A stretch of 64,000 nt of DNA. Source: Phialemonium atrogriseum. Its lineage: Eukaryota > Ascomycota > Sordariomycetes > Cephalothecales > Cephalothecaceae. The DNA lies in assembly GCF_030411735.1 (NCBI RefSeq), contig NW_026848139.1, positions 372,001-436,000 of the forward strand, written 5' to 3'. Position 1 is the first letter of the stretch, and the number at the start of each line of letters is the position of its first letter. A program made the position numbers and the translations under genes. The notes beneath the pieces were generated by a model that saw nothing but the letters and a program-made list of their open reading frames with translations, had not been told where the DNA came from and did not search any database. This document shows positions 42,677 to 53,852 of this stretch, piece by piece.

Positions 42677-45600
42677 ATGGCAGGGAATTCCCGTCAGCAT
42701 CCGGCGGGGGTAGCGCAGGGAAGTCCAACCTCCCCGCCGACCAAGGGCACGGCGAAATACACCAACAAGGACGGCTCCAAGTTTATTACAGTACCGAAGA
42801 CTACTGCCTCCACCGAGTCGCCCCAGCCGTCTCCGCCTGCTGCGCCGTCGTCTACCACCAGCAAAACCCCCTCGCAGCCTAGCTCCGCGGGGCCGACGCA
42901 ACCCGTGAATCGGAAGAAGCAGAAGCGGCGCGCCAAGGCAGCGGCTAAAGCTGCTGCTGAGAAGACTCAGGATCCTCAGCAGGTGAATGGCTCGCCAAGT
43001 TCCCCCATGTCCCCGACTCATGGCCTGCCGCCTGTCGAAGCAGACCAAGAGGACAGCGATGACGATGACGAGCATGACTCGGGCCACAATCTCCACCATT
43101 CCCATGAAGATGGCTACTCCGCGCCTGGATCCAAGGCGAAGAAATCCAAGAGGAAAAAGAAGAAGAATGCGGCCCCGTACGGCCAAGACTCTGCTGCTGC
43201 CATCGATCCTCACGTCCACGGCCCACCACCCGCGGCACACCACAGCTCAGGTATATCAAAGGAAAAGATATGGAACACAAGTTCTCAGGAGGAACGCGAG
43301 CGAATCAAGGAATTCTGGCTTGGCCTGGGCGAGGAAGAGCGCAAATCACTTGTCAAGGTTGAGAAGGACGCGGTTCTGAGGAAGATGAAGGAGCAGCAAA
43401 AGCACACGTGCAGCTGCACCGTCTGTGGCAGGAAGCGGACTGCGATCGAGGAAGAGCTGGAGGGGCTGTACGACGCATACTATGAAGAGTTGGAACAGTT
43501 CGCGAACAACCCTAATAACCAGGGCGAGAGACCTCCCATGATGACTCCCCGACATCTTGGTCCCGTGGGTGGCCTGCATCCGTCGCGCGGCCCACCGTCG
43601 AACTACTCGCATCAGCCTTCGCATGGCCGGATAGTCGAACATGTTAACGACGAGGACGAGGACGCGGAGGAGGAGGAGGAGGAGGATGATGAGGAATACA
43701 GCGATGACGAGCTCGACGAAGACGAGTATAGCGACGAAGAGCCTTCTGAGGAGCTCCCTCGCCCCGATTACGCCACCGACTTTTTCAACTTTGGCAACAG
43801 CCTGACCGTGCAGGGTAGGGACAGCCTTCCTATATTCCCATCCTTTCTGCAGAGCTATGCATTGTCAGGCTCAGATAATGATGTTTATGGCTCATCTTCT
43901 CTAGGCGGGATCCTAACCGTTGCCGACGACCTACTGAAGAACGACGGCAAGAAATTCATCGAAATGATGGAGCAACTAGCCGAGCGACGTATGGCACGTG
44001 AAGAGGACGCTAAGGAGCAATACGCACAGAGTCGGAACTATGGCCATGTCAATGGCGCTGGCTACGGGCATAACCATCCCCCAGCCGAGGAGGAAGAGTA
44101 TGATGAGGACGAGGAAGATTACGAGGAGGAAGACGAGGAGGAGTACGACAGTCAGGACGAAGAGGTACCACGTTTCCCACCAGCGAGTCCAACACCCAAG
44201 CATATGACTGGCTAACATCGGGTGCTGCAGGACACAATGACTGAGGAGCAGCGGATGGAGGAGGGCCGGAGAATGTTCCAAATCTTTGCCGCTCGCATGT
44301 TCGAGCAGAGAGTTCTGACTGCGTATCGGGAGAAAGTAGCAAAAGAACGGCAGCAGAGGCTCCTCGAGGAACTCGAGGAGGAGAGCAGGCAAGATTCCGA
44401 GCGAAAAGCAAAGAAGGCCAAGGAGGCGCAGAAACGCAAGGACAAGGCCGCAAAGAAAAAGGAGGCCCTTGCCGAAGAGAAAGCGCGGAAGGAGGCGGAG
44501 AAAGCCGCCGAGTTGGAAGCGCGCCTCGCGGAAGAAGCGCGGAGGGCCGAAGAGCAGCGCGTGAGAGCGGAGGAGAAACGAAAGAAGAAAGAAGCGCAGA
44601 AGAAAGCCGAGGAGGAAGAACGCCTACGAAAGGAGGCAGAACGCCAACGCCGAATTCACGAGCAGAAAGAGAAGCAAGCCGAGCAGGAGCGCAAAGCCCG
44701 GGAAGCCAAGGACCGGGAGAAGAAGGCCCGGGAAGAGGTCCGGCAGCAGCAGGACAGAGAGGCCAGGGAAAGAAAGGAGCGCGACGCCCAAGAGCGGAAA
44801 GATCAAGAGCGCAAGGAGCGCGAGGTCCTAGAGCGGAAACAGCAGCAGCTAGAACAAGGCAAGAGGGACAGGGACAGGGACACAAGAACAAAGTCGGAAC
44901 GGGAACCGCCGAAGGAGAAGCGGAGGCCGGAGGATCGGCCAGCCCACAAAGCCGGCAGCACCACAGTCAAGTCCACCCCCATCCCTATCACCCTTCCCAA
45001 ACGGCCTGCGCAACATGCTGTACCCGCCGCGGTCCCGGCATTGCCGCAGCAACCTCCCATATCCTTTGCCTCGCCCAAGATAGCCGTTGCAACGCCAGCT
45101 CTCCCCAAAGCCCCTACCCCCATACGGCCGCGGCAAGCGTCCCAGCAGGAAGCCAGTACCTCGAACCCGTCACAAGCAACCTCGCAAGCTGGGTCTGCGC
45201 CAAGCCAGAACCCGTCACCTCACACGATGACGCCAGTACAAGCCAGTCCAGGTCCTATCGGTTCGATGAGCAAGGCGTCAAGTTTCAGCGGCCAGGGCAG
45301 CAGCCAGCAGCCATCGCAAGCAACATCACCTCCCAGCATGGCGGCAGCCAAGCCTTTAGCGATTCCGCCTGGCCCGTTCAACCCGCCACCGATGGGCATG
45401 CCGTTCCCACCTCCCGGTATCCCCTTGTCTGGAAGCCGTATGCATCACGATGCGCCGTTCCATCCTTACAACGCCGCATTTAGAGGCCCGGGCAACATGG
45501 CGATACCACCTGGGATCAACGGTCTAGCTGGTGGCAGGGGTTACCCGATGTCGCATCCTCACCCTCCGCCCGGATTCGGTCAGCCGATGGACGCCCCTTT

Positions 45601-46525
45601 CGGGGGTGTCGGCCAAGGTTTCATCCCAGGGCAGCCGAAGGACAGGAGGTCATCACACTCGCGCCACCCGTCGGGGGGGCACGAGCTTGGCACATCCGCA
45701 CCATCGTCTCACCCCATTGGCAGACCAGCCCCGATCGGGAGACCGGCCAGTATCGTACATGGCCAACGTCGGGCATCGGGTTCTCCGGCCACCGGGAGAG
45801 CGCATCTCGATGTTGAGGACCACCACCTTGGCAGCAGTGCGCTCCTAGACGACTCGGACGTTGCAGTGCAGGACCTGAACACCCCCTTACGGCCCAGCAA
45901 CGCGGCCCCCGGACCACGACTAGGATTCCCGGCAGTCCCCTTCGGGATGGATCCCATGTTTCCTTCAGGCCACAATCCCTGGGCACCAGCGCCCGCGGGA
46001 CAACCGGCTCTGTTCAGTCCACCCCCACCGCCCGGGTTTGGCCCCAGCCCTGTACCAGTCGCGTGGGGATCACCAGCACCACCGAACTCGGCCTTTGGTT
46101 CCCAGGGCGGGCTCAGCCGGCCGAATCAGCCCCGGGCCGTAGCGATCCGCCAGATGCTATGCCGGGCGTGCAAGGCACTGGCTGACGCTGAAGCCAAGTC
46201 GCCCGATGCCAACAAGTCCGAGCAGAGCAGAGACGGGTTCATCCGCCTAGAGTCGATCAAGGGCCAGGTCGACATGCAGAACCCCGGCGAGCCCATCACC
46301 GAGCTCGAACTGATCAACATGTGCGACACCGAGGGCAACAACTCGAACGGGGGAGGCAGTTTCGATGTCCATCGCGATCAGGCAGGCAAGGTGTCCATCC
46401 GCTGGGTTTCCGGGGGCGGCGACACCCACGGGCAGTCGCTGTTGCAGCGCCCCGTCGGCGCCGGCCCGGGAGAGGTTCGCAGCCCCAAAGTCGGAGCAAG
46501 CCCCTTCCGAGGGACTAGCCGCTAG
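42677..46525 (+). CDS. NST1: Stress response protein NST1
   Basis: NST1 is a fungal-specific protein linked to salt tolerance; in yeast it interacts with the splicing factor Msl1. Two exons (42677-44164, 44231-46525) give 1,260 residues, within the range of filamentous fungal homologues. The intron ends GCTAAC...CTGCAG and joins YDSQDEE to DTMTEEQRMEEGRRMFQIFA. The N-terminus is Pro/Ser/Ala-rich with a Lys/Arg patch (NRKKQKRRAKAAAKAAAE). A conserved block, SSQEERERIKEFWLGLGEEE, then a CSCTVCGRKRTAIEEELEGL motif with three cysteines, follows around 200-265. Acidic runs (EEEEEEDDEEYSDDELDEDE) precede a long charged coiled coil (about 510-730, Lys/Glu/Arg). The remainder is Pro/Gly/Gln-rich and disordered. 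Long minus-strand frames opposite the coiled coil are composition shadows. Confidence 0.93.
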
Positions 46526-47238
46526 GTCCGGTATCTACAGGAAAGGGCAGGCTCGGCTGGCCCTGGTGGATTCTCTGCGGCGAAGGACAAGGACAGAACC
46601 CGTGATTTAAGTGTTGGTGGCTCTAGAGCCCAATCATGAAACTACCCAAGCGTGTGTGGCCTGGGATTTGATCTGGCAGTTTGCGTTCGTTCTTGCAAAT
46701 CTGTGCCCATCATCTAGTTCGCTGGGCATTGACGACCGGGGTCATTCCTACTGCTGGATGGGGGCGTGTGCGCGTGCGCGTGCGAGTTGCGATGTATTGT
46801 AGTTTACCCGACTACCTAGTACCAATGGAAAGAGGCGAGGCAGCGCGTTAAGCTCCCTTGATCGTATCAATAAATTATTGATTGCAGATTTCAAGTTTTC
46901 GAGGTAGGTAGAATATCATTTTGTGCAAATGAAAAAAAAAGGAGGCGCCCCTTTGCCCAAGTCGAGGGTTGTACAGACTACAAACAAACACCAAAGCATC
47001 ATCACATCATGGCCTATGCAAAGCAAGGAAATCCCAAATGAAGAAGAAAAAGAGCAGAGAAATGACCGTAGATAGTTATCTAACTCATCACGGCCTCTTC
47101 TTCTATGGCTGATCCCAACCCAACAAGCCATTTATGAGCACATTCACCCGCAGGGAGAAATCGGGCTCCAAAGCTTCCCAGACTCGACGATCCCCGTCAA
47201 ATCCACGTCGTGACTAACTAACTACTACGCTCGAAGCA
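46526..47238. other. Intergenic between convergent NST1 and surface-protein genes
   Basis: About 710 bases of presumed 3' UTRs; no feature recognised apart from a short CGTGTGCGCGTGCG run. Confidence 0.5.
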
Positions 47239-48492
47239 TCACCGCGGCCCGTGCTGGTCCACAAACGGATTCTGCGCCCCGCCATAGATCTGCGGCGCAC
47301 CGCCAGCAGACCCAGGCTGCGCCGCGCCGCCATACGCGGAGTCGTCCGCGCCGTCGTAGCCGAGACCGAGACCGACGCCGGGGGCGGAGGATGGAATGGC
47401 GGGGACGGGCGGGAGGTTGTTGTTGCTGCTGTTGTAGTTGTTGTTGTAGTTGTTGTTGTTGTTCGAGCCAGCCATGAGGGGGACGCCGGCCGCGCCGGCG
47501 CCGGCTCCGCGCAGGCGGGCGGCATTCTTGGCGTCGCGGGCGATGGCGGCGGCCTCGGCGGCCTTGGCGTGGCGGCGCTGCTCGGAGCGCTCGCGGCAGC
47601 AGAAGAAGACCATAAGGAAGATGGCGGCGGCGGCGAGCAAGGACAGCAGCAGGGCGACGGCGACGCCGCCGGCATCGAGGCCGTTGTGGGCGAACATGCA
47701 CGAGGAGGCGCCGTCGCGCTCCGTGTGGCAGATCAGGCCCTTTGCGCAGGCGGACGAGGCCGCCTGCGTGGGGAAGCACGAGAGCTTGGAGCCAGAGTTG
47801 GGCCCCGTCGACTGGGTCGGGCACACGGTTATGCTGACCAGGCTGGTTGTGAAGCACTGGGACGGGCGGCCTGAGCTTACTGCTGCTGATGCCGCGGCGG
47901 CGGAGACGGTGGGGGCGTTGGTGGTCGAGGCGGTCACGATGACGGTCTTTGGGCCCGAGGTGATGGTTGAGGGGGCGGCGGTCGTGGTGGGCTCCGAATC
48001 GGTGGTCTCGGTGGTCTTGACGGCGGCCTTTTCTGTGGTCTTTTCCGTGGTCTTCTCTGTAGTCTTCTCCGTGGTCTTGTCCGTGGGTTTGGAAGTTGTC
48101 TTGGTCGCCTTCGCGGTCTCCGACTCGTCGTCATCATCGTCGTCGTCGCCGGAAGCCCTGCCTACGTGCCTCCGAAGGTCCGCGGGAGAGTCACATCGCT
48201 TCAGCGTCCAGAGAGCTTCGATCTTGGCCTCGGCGGCTGTGCAGCCGGCATTAACGAAGCAGATTTCGAGATTTTCAAGAATGGTCGAGGCCGAGTCCTC
48301 CACAGTCGCCGGCAGGTTGCCCAGGCAGTATGCAAGTGAGCCACTATGGCCGCAGGCGGCCTGGCTTGCCAGCTCGCGGCTCTGGCTCCTGAGGCATTGT
48401 GACGACCGATTTGCGTCGGTTCCGCACGCGAGAAGGAAGGCGATGAGAGAGGTTGATGATGTCGTCGGGAAGAAACGCATTTTGGCGGTCAT
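47239..48492 (-). CDS. Cys-rich single-pass surface protein with Ser/Thr-rich stalk
   Basis: This single-exon model has 417 residues. The N-terminus MTAKMRFFPTTSSTSLIAFL (or from Met5) is a signal peptide, ending near CGTDANR. A Cys-rich domain (about 30-105) holds SQCLRSQSRELASQAACG, AYCLGNL, EICFVNAGC and LKRC. A Ser/Thr stalk with TEKTTEKTTEKTTEK repeats follows, likely O-mannosylated. A second Cys region contains SQCFTTSLVSITVCPTQ, SKLSCFP and LICHTERDGASSCMF. A transmembrane helix (VAVALLLSLLAAAAIFLMVF) is followed by CC and a basic stop-transfer stretch. The cytosolic tail has an Asn-rich run and ends FVDQHGPR. The layout resembles fungal cell-wall sensors (Wsc/Mid2-like) but is not a WSC or CFEM domain by cysteine spacing. 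The function is unknown; a surface or wall-sensing role is inferred. Confidence 0.82.
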   Translation of the reverse strand: MTAKMRFFPTTSSTSLIAFLLACGTDANRSSQCLRSQSRELASQAACGHSGSLAYCLGNLPATVEDSASTILENLEICFVNAGCTAAEAKIEALWTLKRCDSPADLRRHVGRASGDDDDDDDESETAKATKTTSKPTDKTTEKTTEKTTEKTTEKAAVKTTETTDSEPTTTAAPSTITSGPKTVIVTASTTNAPTVSAAAASAAVSSGRPSQCFTTSLVSITVCPTQSTGPNSGSKLSCFPTQAASSACAKGLICHTERDGASSCMFAHNGLDAGGVAVALLLSLLAAAAIFLMVFFCCRERSEQRRHAKAAEAAAIARDAKNAARLRGAGAGAAGVPLMAGSNNNNNYNNNYNSSNNNLPPVPAIPSSAPGVGLGLGYDGADDSAYGGAAQPGSAGGAPQIYGGAQNPFVDQHGPR

Positions 48493-50476
48493 TCAGGGTC
48501 CAATCAATTGAGTTTCGCGTCTCTCTCACCCATCCACGGGATCGGCAACTTGCAGAAAAATAGGGGTCCCCGAGAGACAAATTTTTGGGTACGAGACGGT
48601 CGTCAGAAGGCTGGCATAACCTCAAATCTACAGCCGCCTAAGTTGTAGGGCCGACAAAAAGCAGAAACGAGGCGCCTGAGACGAAAAATCAGAAAAGAAG
48701 GACGGGTTGTGTGGGATGGGGGGCTGAACACTATTAAATCCCGATTTCATTTCTTTTTCACGGCCTCATTCCCACCTGCACGGACGAGAAGGCGGCATTG
48801 GTACTCCGGCAGCCCCTGCACGGCCGGCATAAGGCTGCCTTGAGGTGCTGGGGTCAACCCCCTAGCTTGGTTGGCATTACCGCACCGCCTCCTCTCTGCT
48901 TGCCCGTTTAGGGGGAGTGAAATGAAACCCATGATGTTGGGCTTGAACGAGCGAATCCTGTCAGACCATGCAGTGTTCCTAATTTAGTTTTTCTTCTATG
49001 GCCAATCAAAGCCCACCGCTTCCTGTGGATGAACCCGTGGCTTGGGTGCATTCAATGGGGGCGCATTCAGAACATGCAGCTAATGAGCAGTTGCAGATGG
49101 ATTGGGTGGACTCAAAGGCATTTCAGCTCCGTCTTACTCCAACCTAGTCTCTCAGCTGTGTGCTGTCTGGTTACACTGTTACACTGTCAATGGCAAACAG
49201 CAAGCAGCTGCAGGGCTGTGAACCACAGATCCCACGATCGCTTCATTTTCAGTTCGTTATTCGGTGACATAAGTGCCAACAGTTTCGTCTCACCCAAACA
49301 CCAAGACCCCAGATCCACCCACCCACTCAAACCTAGTGACCTAGTAACCTAGTAACTGCATAGGATCCATACTCGGAAATTTTTATATGTCTTTTAAATG
49401 CATATTGAGACCTAATTTCTTGTTATATGCATCTCCAACTTTAACCTCTCCTATTCCAGCCTGCTCACTTACTTTCCCAGGCGATTCGCTCTGGGCAGTG
49501 AAGCACAGTCGGGACTTAACAGATCTCTGGCATTCCCTTGGACCCTCTTGGGCCCTGTGTTTGCTATAAGTACCGACCCTATCTACTGCCCTTATTGCCG
49601 TCATTCTTGCCCTGGTCGTCAGATCTTGGTGATCCAGCCTCAAAATTACCACGTGCTCTGTTTGGCCAACAGATATCTCTACACAGCAAAGGTGCTCCCC
49701 GAAATGGCTTTAATATATGCTGCCTAACGTCAGGGAAACCCTCCCAAGGGCATAACTATGTCCCTAGCAAGAGACATCGATGAGTTATATGGCCAGTTGG
49801 TGCATGGTCTTGCTTGGCCGAGCCTGATGCGTTGGGCAATGGCATCTTCAGAGCTGATCGTGAGGAAAACCAAAATCTGCCACTATTCGGCGAGCCGATG
49901 AGAAACCGAAGCCGGCGACTACTCGGCGAGTCGTCGAGGTTCTGGATGGCCAGAATGAACAGGCGAGTGCCTTGGATGGGATCACTCAAAGGATGCCCAG
50001 ACTCCATGATTCTAGACAAACTAGTACCTAGGCATTTCGACTTTCCAGATGACATTGCCTTTGTCTTTATTATATCTTCAGGAAACGCCTTGATTTCGCG
50101 GGACATTGAAGGGCTGTGAATGATACCCAGCATTTGCTATTGGCACAACAAAGCACTAGTTGAGTCGGAACAAAAAGAGTTGCCAGTCATCTTCCGAGTC
50201 GATATAACACTGCCCAACCAGCCTTCTTCTGCTTGTCTTTTTCTTATCCAGTATAAACCATATCTATCCTGAACGTCGTCGCTGCTCCTCATCCATTCTG
50301 CATGCTGTGGCCCAGACTCTCCCCTGAGCAGAGAGCACCTGTCGAAGGCGATTTCAGGTCGAGGTACGACGTCGAGAAGGAGCCATGGGTCCCGAACTTC
50401 AAACGGTAAGAAAACGAGGGGATCTCTTTGGGGGGTGGTTGAAAACCTATACATCTGCCCAACGTACCATGTGAGA
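48493..50476. other. Gene-poor region, about 2 kb
   Basis: It includes the promoter of the surface protein and downstream sequence of the small CxxC gene. Open frames near 49.4-50.5 kb show no domain, and none joins convincingly across splice signals. Confidence 0.45.
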
Positions 50477-50797
50477 TTAATCCGGTGCTTTCGTTTTCCC
50501 TTTCCCGTCATTCACCTCAGGTTCGCCAATGGTGTCCTCAGATGTGCTCTCCCTCGAGCGCCTCTCCTCTCTTTTCCACTCCTCCTTGCACTGGACACAG
50601 GCCGATCGAGGGTTGTGGCAGACATTGTGAATGTCGCATCGGACAAGGTGGCCTTTGTGGAAGCACCGCGGCTTAGCGATGGCCTTGCACTGCGGGCTGG
50701 GATCTCAAAGTCAGCAAATACCGATAGTGTTGGGTCAAGCAGAAGGGGGTGTGAGGAGGCCTTACCAGTGGTGTTGATTGATCCTATTGCTGGGCAT
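50477..50797 (-). CDS. Small CxxC zinc-ribbon-like protein, 83 residues
   Basis: Two exons (50766-50797, 50477-50696) give 83 residues. Exon 1 reads MPSNRINQHH plus TG; a GTAAGG donor and a CTGAC...TCCCAG acceptor complete the Cys codon and continue PQCKAIAKPRCFHKGHLVRC then DIHNVCHNPRSACVQCKEEW. The resulting C-x2-C...C...C...H-x2-C...C-x2-C arrangement (Cys 11, 14, 22, 31, 37, 44, 47) is typical of a structural zinc site, and the outer CxxC pairs form only after splicing. A charged helical tail KREERRSREST and a short acidic/basic end follow. I recall similar small fungal proteins without assigned function, but cannot name a family. A TATA-like GTATAAATAC lies near 50940-50949, about 145 bp upstream. 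The role could be nucleic-acid or protein binding; this is inference. Confidence 0.72.
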
Positions 50798-52227
50798 TCT
50801 GCCCGCGCATGCGACAGGCCCCTTTGTTATGATGGAATTTTTGCTCCTTACGAGGTGATATTATTACGGGCGTATTGTTTCCTGCTTTTGTTTGGAGGAA
50901 CGAAAGGACGAAATGGAGGAAGTTCCAACTGCAAGGGGAGTATTTATACGAAATCAGTTTGCTTCCAGACCTAGGTGAATTAGAGATCGAGCTCGGGCCG
51001 GAAACTGGATGACGATGAGGCTGACGGTGGTCGCTGGTAGAGAAATCAGTGGCCGCGTTGTGAGGTCAAGGTGTGCTTTTGATTTCTGAAGAGGTGAAAC
51101 ACACGAGGTGCGAGGGACAAACAGCAGTAGGTCTTGCTATCAACCTGCTCTTTTCGAACTAGCCGGGGGATCTGGGTGGCGGCCTACAATTCGAGGGCGT
51201 GGCACGTTTGCTATTCAGTGCAAGTTGCAACGAAGTTTTGGTGGTAGTGGTAGTGGTTGCCCTGGCAAGCGACTCACTTCTCCGGAACAGGAGGTAAATG
51301 GCCCTCTGATGAACCGATTCTCTTTGGAATTGTTTACGAAGGAGGTAGGTAACTCAAGACGAAGTACAGTTAGTTAGTCGTGAAGAGATTGCTTGTCAGG
51401 TGGAGAGAGTGAATCCCTGACGGAAACTTCTGGAATACTGACTGAAGCTGGCCAGAATGGGAACTGATGCAAGGAGTTGTGAAGACTTGGGTGGGCATCA
51501 GTGTCAAGAGGGGGATGGAAATTGTGGGAGGCATCAATAGGTAGAACCGAGCCAAGAGAGTTCTGGGGGGGGACAGTAAAGAGCCAAACGCGTTCATGAG
51601 TAGCATGTAAGTGAGTAGTTTGACACATGGGTTTCTCCAAGGTGCACTGAGAGCGTAAATACGAGAGGTGTGCTACTGAGACTCTGTCGTGGTCCAGAAC
51701 GGATATTGTCGCAGGAAGCTTCCCTGTTAAGCACGGGGGCATGACGGGGTATGCAGCAAGCCGGTCACCGATGCTTCGAGCCGGTGCCATCTAGGGCTAG
51801 AGTGGCTGTCGTGTGCATCTTGTATGACTTGAGGCCTCATTTCTCCTCGAGATGAGCTTCTGCTTCAAAAATAGGAGCCCTGCCAAGGAGATATGTGCCA
51901 GCCGAGCTCCTTCGTGGCCTCCCAACAATCGGACTCGTTGTTTGCAACTTGGGTCGCAGAAGACAGGGGATAGGAATGAGCAGAAATGAACCGGGAGGAT
52001 ACGTATTCATCGGCGAGATTCTTCACCATAGCAATAAGGGTGATCGTGTGTTCCATCGCTGCCATCGTCAGCTAGGCGCTGCGTAACAGCACATTCGTAG
52101 CTAAGAGTCTACCTAACGCCCCACGCCTCTCCCAGGCTGGCAACTTATGACCTATCTATTACACGCCGCTTCAGTCCGCTTCAGTAGAAGTAGAAGGATT
52201 TCATGCTGTGCTTCAAAGCCTGATTCG
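50798..52227. other. Gene-poor region, about 1.4 kb
   Basis: It starts with the presumed promoter of the CxxC gene. Open frames at 51.1-52.1 kb show no domain and no codon or splice support. Confidence 0.45.
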
Positions 52228-52950
52228 GTCGAAAAATGAGGAACGAATGTTAGACAGAACGAGGGAACGGCGTCGCCCCTGGTTACGCAGCATTCTCCTG
52301 CCCTGCCAGTCCCCCAGGTATTCAGCTCCATTTTCAGGAGGGCAAGTAATGGGCTTCCCACCGTTCAGCTATGTATGAGTTATATCGAGGGCCGAACGCT
52401 GGCGTCTGTATGATCATCACTCGGCAAGGCTGTTAAGGAACAAGTGTGCCACGATATTTGGGATATTATTACCCAAGCTACGCCAAATCCACCGCCCCAA
52501 GTCTCTCAACCCTCCTGAATATTATAGCAATACCAAGGGCTCTCATTTTCTCGGTGTTAGAGGACGATACGGCCCTCCGCGCTCGTATACCAGTGCTATG
52601 TCAAACACAACGGACTGTCGTATGTCGATGGGAAGGATCTACCTGGTATGCTCTCACGCCCAGCCTGCTCCGTCTTCACGCACGGCGACATACGCCCTGG
52701 GAATATCTTGGTGAATAAGCAGAGTCAGATCGTGGGACTCCTTGATTGGGAGAATGCCGGGTTTTATCCAGACTACTGGGAGTACGCCATGACGATGAGA
52801 CTTATGCCGCGGAGAGGTCATGAATGGCAGGCATTCATGAAAAGTCTGAAGCCGAAGAATTGGGATATTACTGGCATCGAAAAGGCACGGCGGGGTTTAT
52901 GCATTTTGTCGAGGCTTAGCAGGGCCGGCCGGACCGTCAGGGGAACGTAG
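52228..52950 (+). pseudogene. Decayed APH-family phosphotransferase (kinase-like)
   Basis: One reading frame runs from about 52228 to the TAG at 52948-52950 and shows the successive landmarks of fungal APH-domain phosphotransferases: GTNVRQNEG and LPVPQVFSSIFRR near the N-terminus, CMSYIEGRTLASV, KEQVCHDIWDIIT, and the catalytic FTHGDIRPGNILVNKQSQIV then GLLDWENAGFYPDYWEYAM. The frame is broken by TGA at 52237 and 52411 and by further stops between about 52498 and 52550. The last group could lie in an intron (GTCTCT...GTGTTAG); the TGA at 52411 cannot be removed by any intron of normal size. No frameshift is needed to align the pieces. The catalytic HGD..N and DW motifs survive. Such proteins number in the dozens per fungal genome and their substrates are mostly unknown. 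An active gene with unusual splicing is a less likely alternative. Confidence 0.65.
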
Positions 52951-53095
52951 GTATATACGTCATCGGTTCTGGCCATTACAATGCTCATACATAAATTGAG
53001 CTTCTGCCCCATCCCATGTGCCCATCCGACTCTGCTTCCAAAAGGAATTCTTTGACCCAAAGCCTCCATCACTGTTCTCGTACACTGCTGTCACA

Positions 53096-53410
53096 ATGCC
53101 TCTCGTTGTTCCCGGTATCAATAATTCCTTGTCTGGCGAAAAGACCGAAGAATGGACGAACAAACTAGTGGGCAAGACGCTGTCCGAAGACTCTAGCACG
53201 GAGACTGTACGAAATCCTTCCCCCGTAATTGAGTTGAGAGGGACAGCATACTAACGTCGTCCTCATCCATAGACATTCTGCAAACGCGACCTCCCGCAGC
53301 CGACTCGCGTGGTCCAACCGGGGATGATGGTGACCAAAGATTTCGTCCCCGATCGGATGAATGTATACTTGAAGGATGATGGGACAGTCTCGCATGTCAA
53401 CCACGGATGA
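53096..53410 (+). CDS. Peptidase inhibitor I78-family protein
   Basis: Two exons (53096-53206, 53273-53410) give 82 residues. The intron has a GTACGA donor and a CTAAC...CCATAG end, and phase-0 joining gives STETTFCKRDLPQPTRVVQ. The end PGMMVTKDFVPDRMNVYLKD and then DGTVSHVNHG is the I78 signature: VGKTL...FC...LP...R...PG...T.D..P.RLNV......V..V..G. Family members are small proteins that inhibit serine peptidases. No signal peptide precedes MPLVVPGINNSLSGEKTEEW, so a cytosolic or vacuolar target is more likely than a secreted one; this is inference. The gene lies between the APH pseudogene and TMA20, with 442 bp to the latter. Confidence 0.85.
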
Positions 53411-53852
53411 GGGGCAACGTCATCCGCATTCCTGTGAAGATAAGAAGAGGGGTATTTCTGAGCGGGGCTCACCAGCGATAACACCCGCCTTGTGTATCGG
53501 TATCAACCCCCGAGAGATGTGACAATATCATTTCTAAAGGCTTATAAGTTGGTCTCCATTGCTCCCGTGATATACCTAGGTAGATAGATGGTAGGGCAGG
53601 TAGGTAGGTGCCTTGTTCCCTGCGACCGCCCGGCAGGGTTCCTCTGAGGGCCCCGCGATGACGACACTGCTGGGGGATATCAGATCTGGGCCCCGCCAGA
53701 TAAGAAACTTAGCCCCACCAACTAAGTGCGGGGCAGCAACGACCACACCCAGCACAACAACCGCGTTCTGTATCATCAACCGCCAGCAAAATCAAGCTTT
53801 GCTAGGGGCTGGTTCATATCCTATCCCCTACCTCTCGAGTAAAACCGCCAAG
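53411..53852. other. Intergenic: TMA20 promoter
   Basis: About 440 bases with a TACCTAGGTAGATAGATGG...GGTAGGTAGG motif cluster at 53572-53611; no gene. Confidence 0.5.

Noticed and set aside
44049..44891. Pro/Leu-rich minus-strand frame opposite the NST1 coiled coil
   Set aside because: Shadow of Lys/Glu codons; no independent signal.
47450..48511. 353-codon plus-strand frame opposite the surface protein
   Set aside because: Shadow frame; the minus strand has signal peptide, Cys regions and membrane helix in order.
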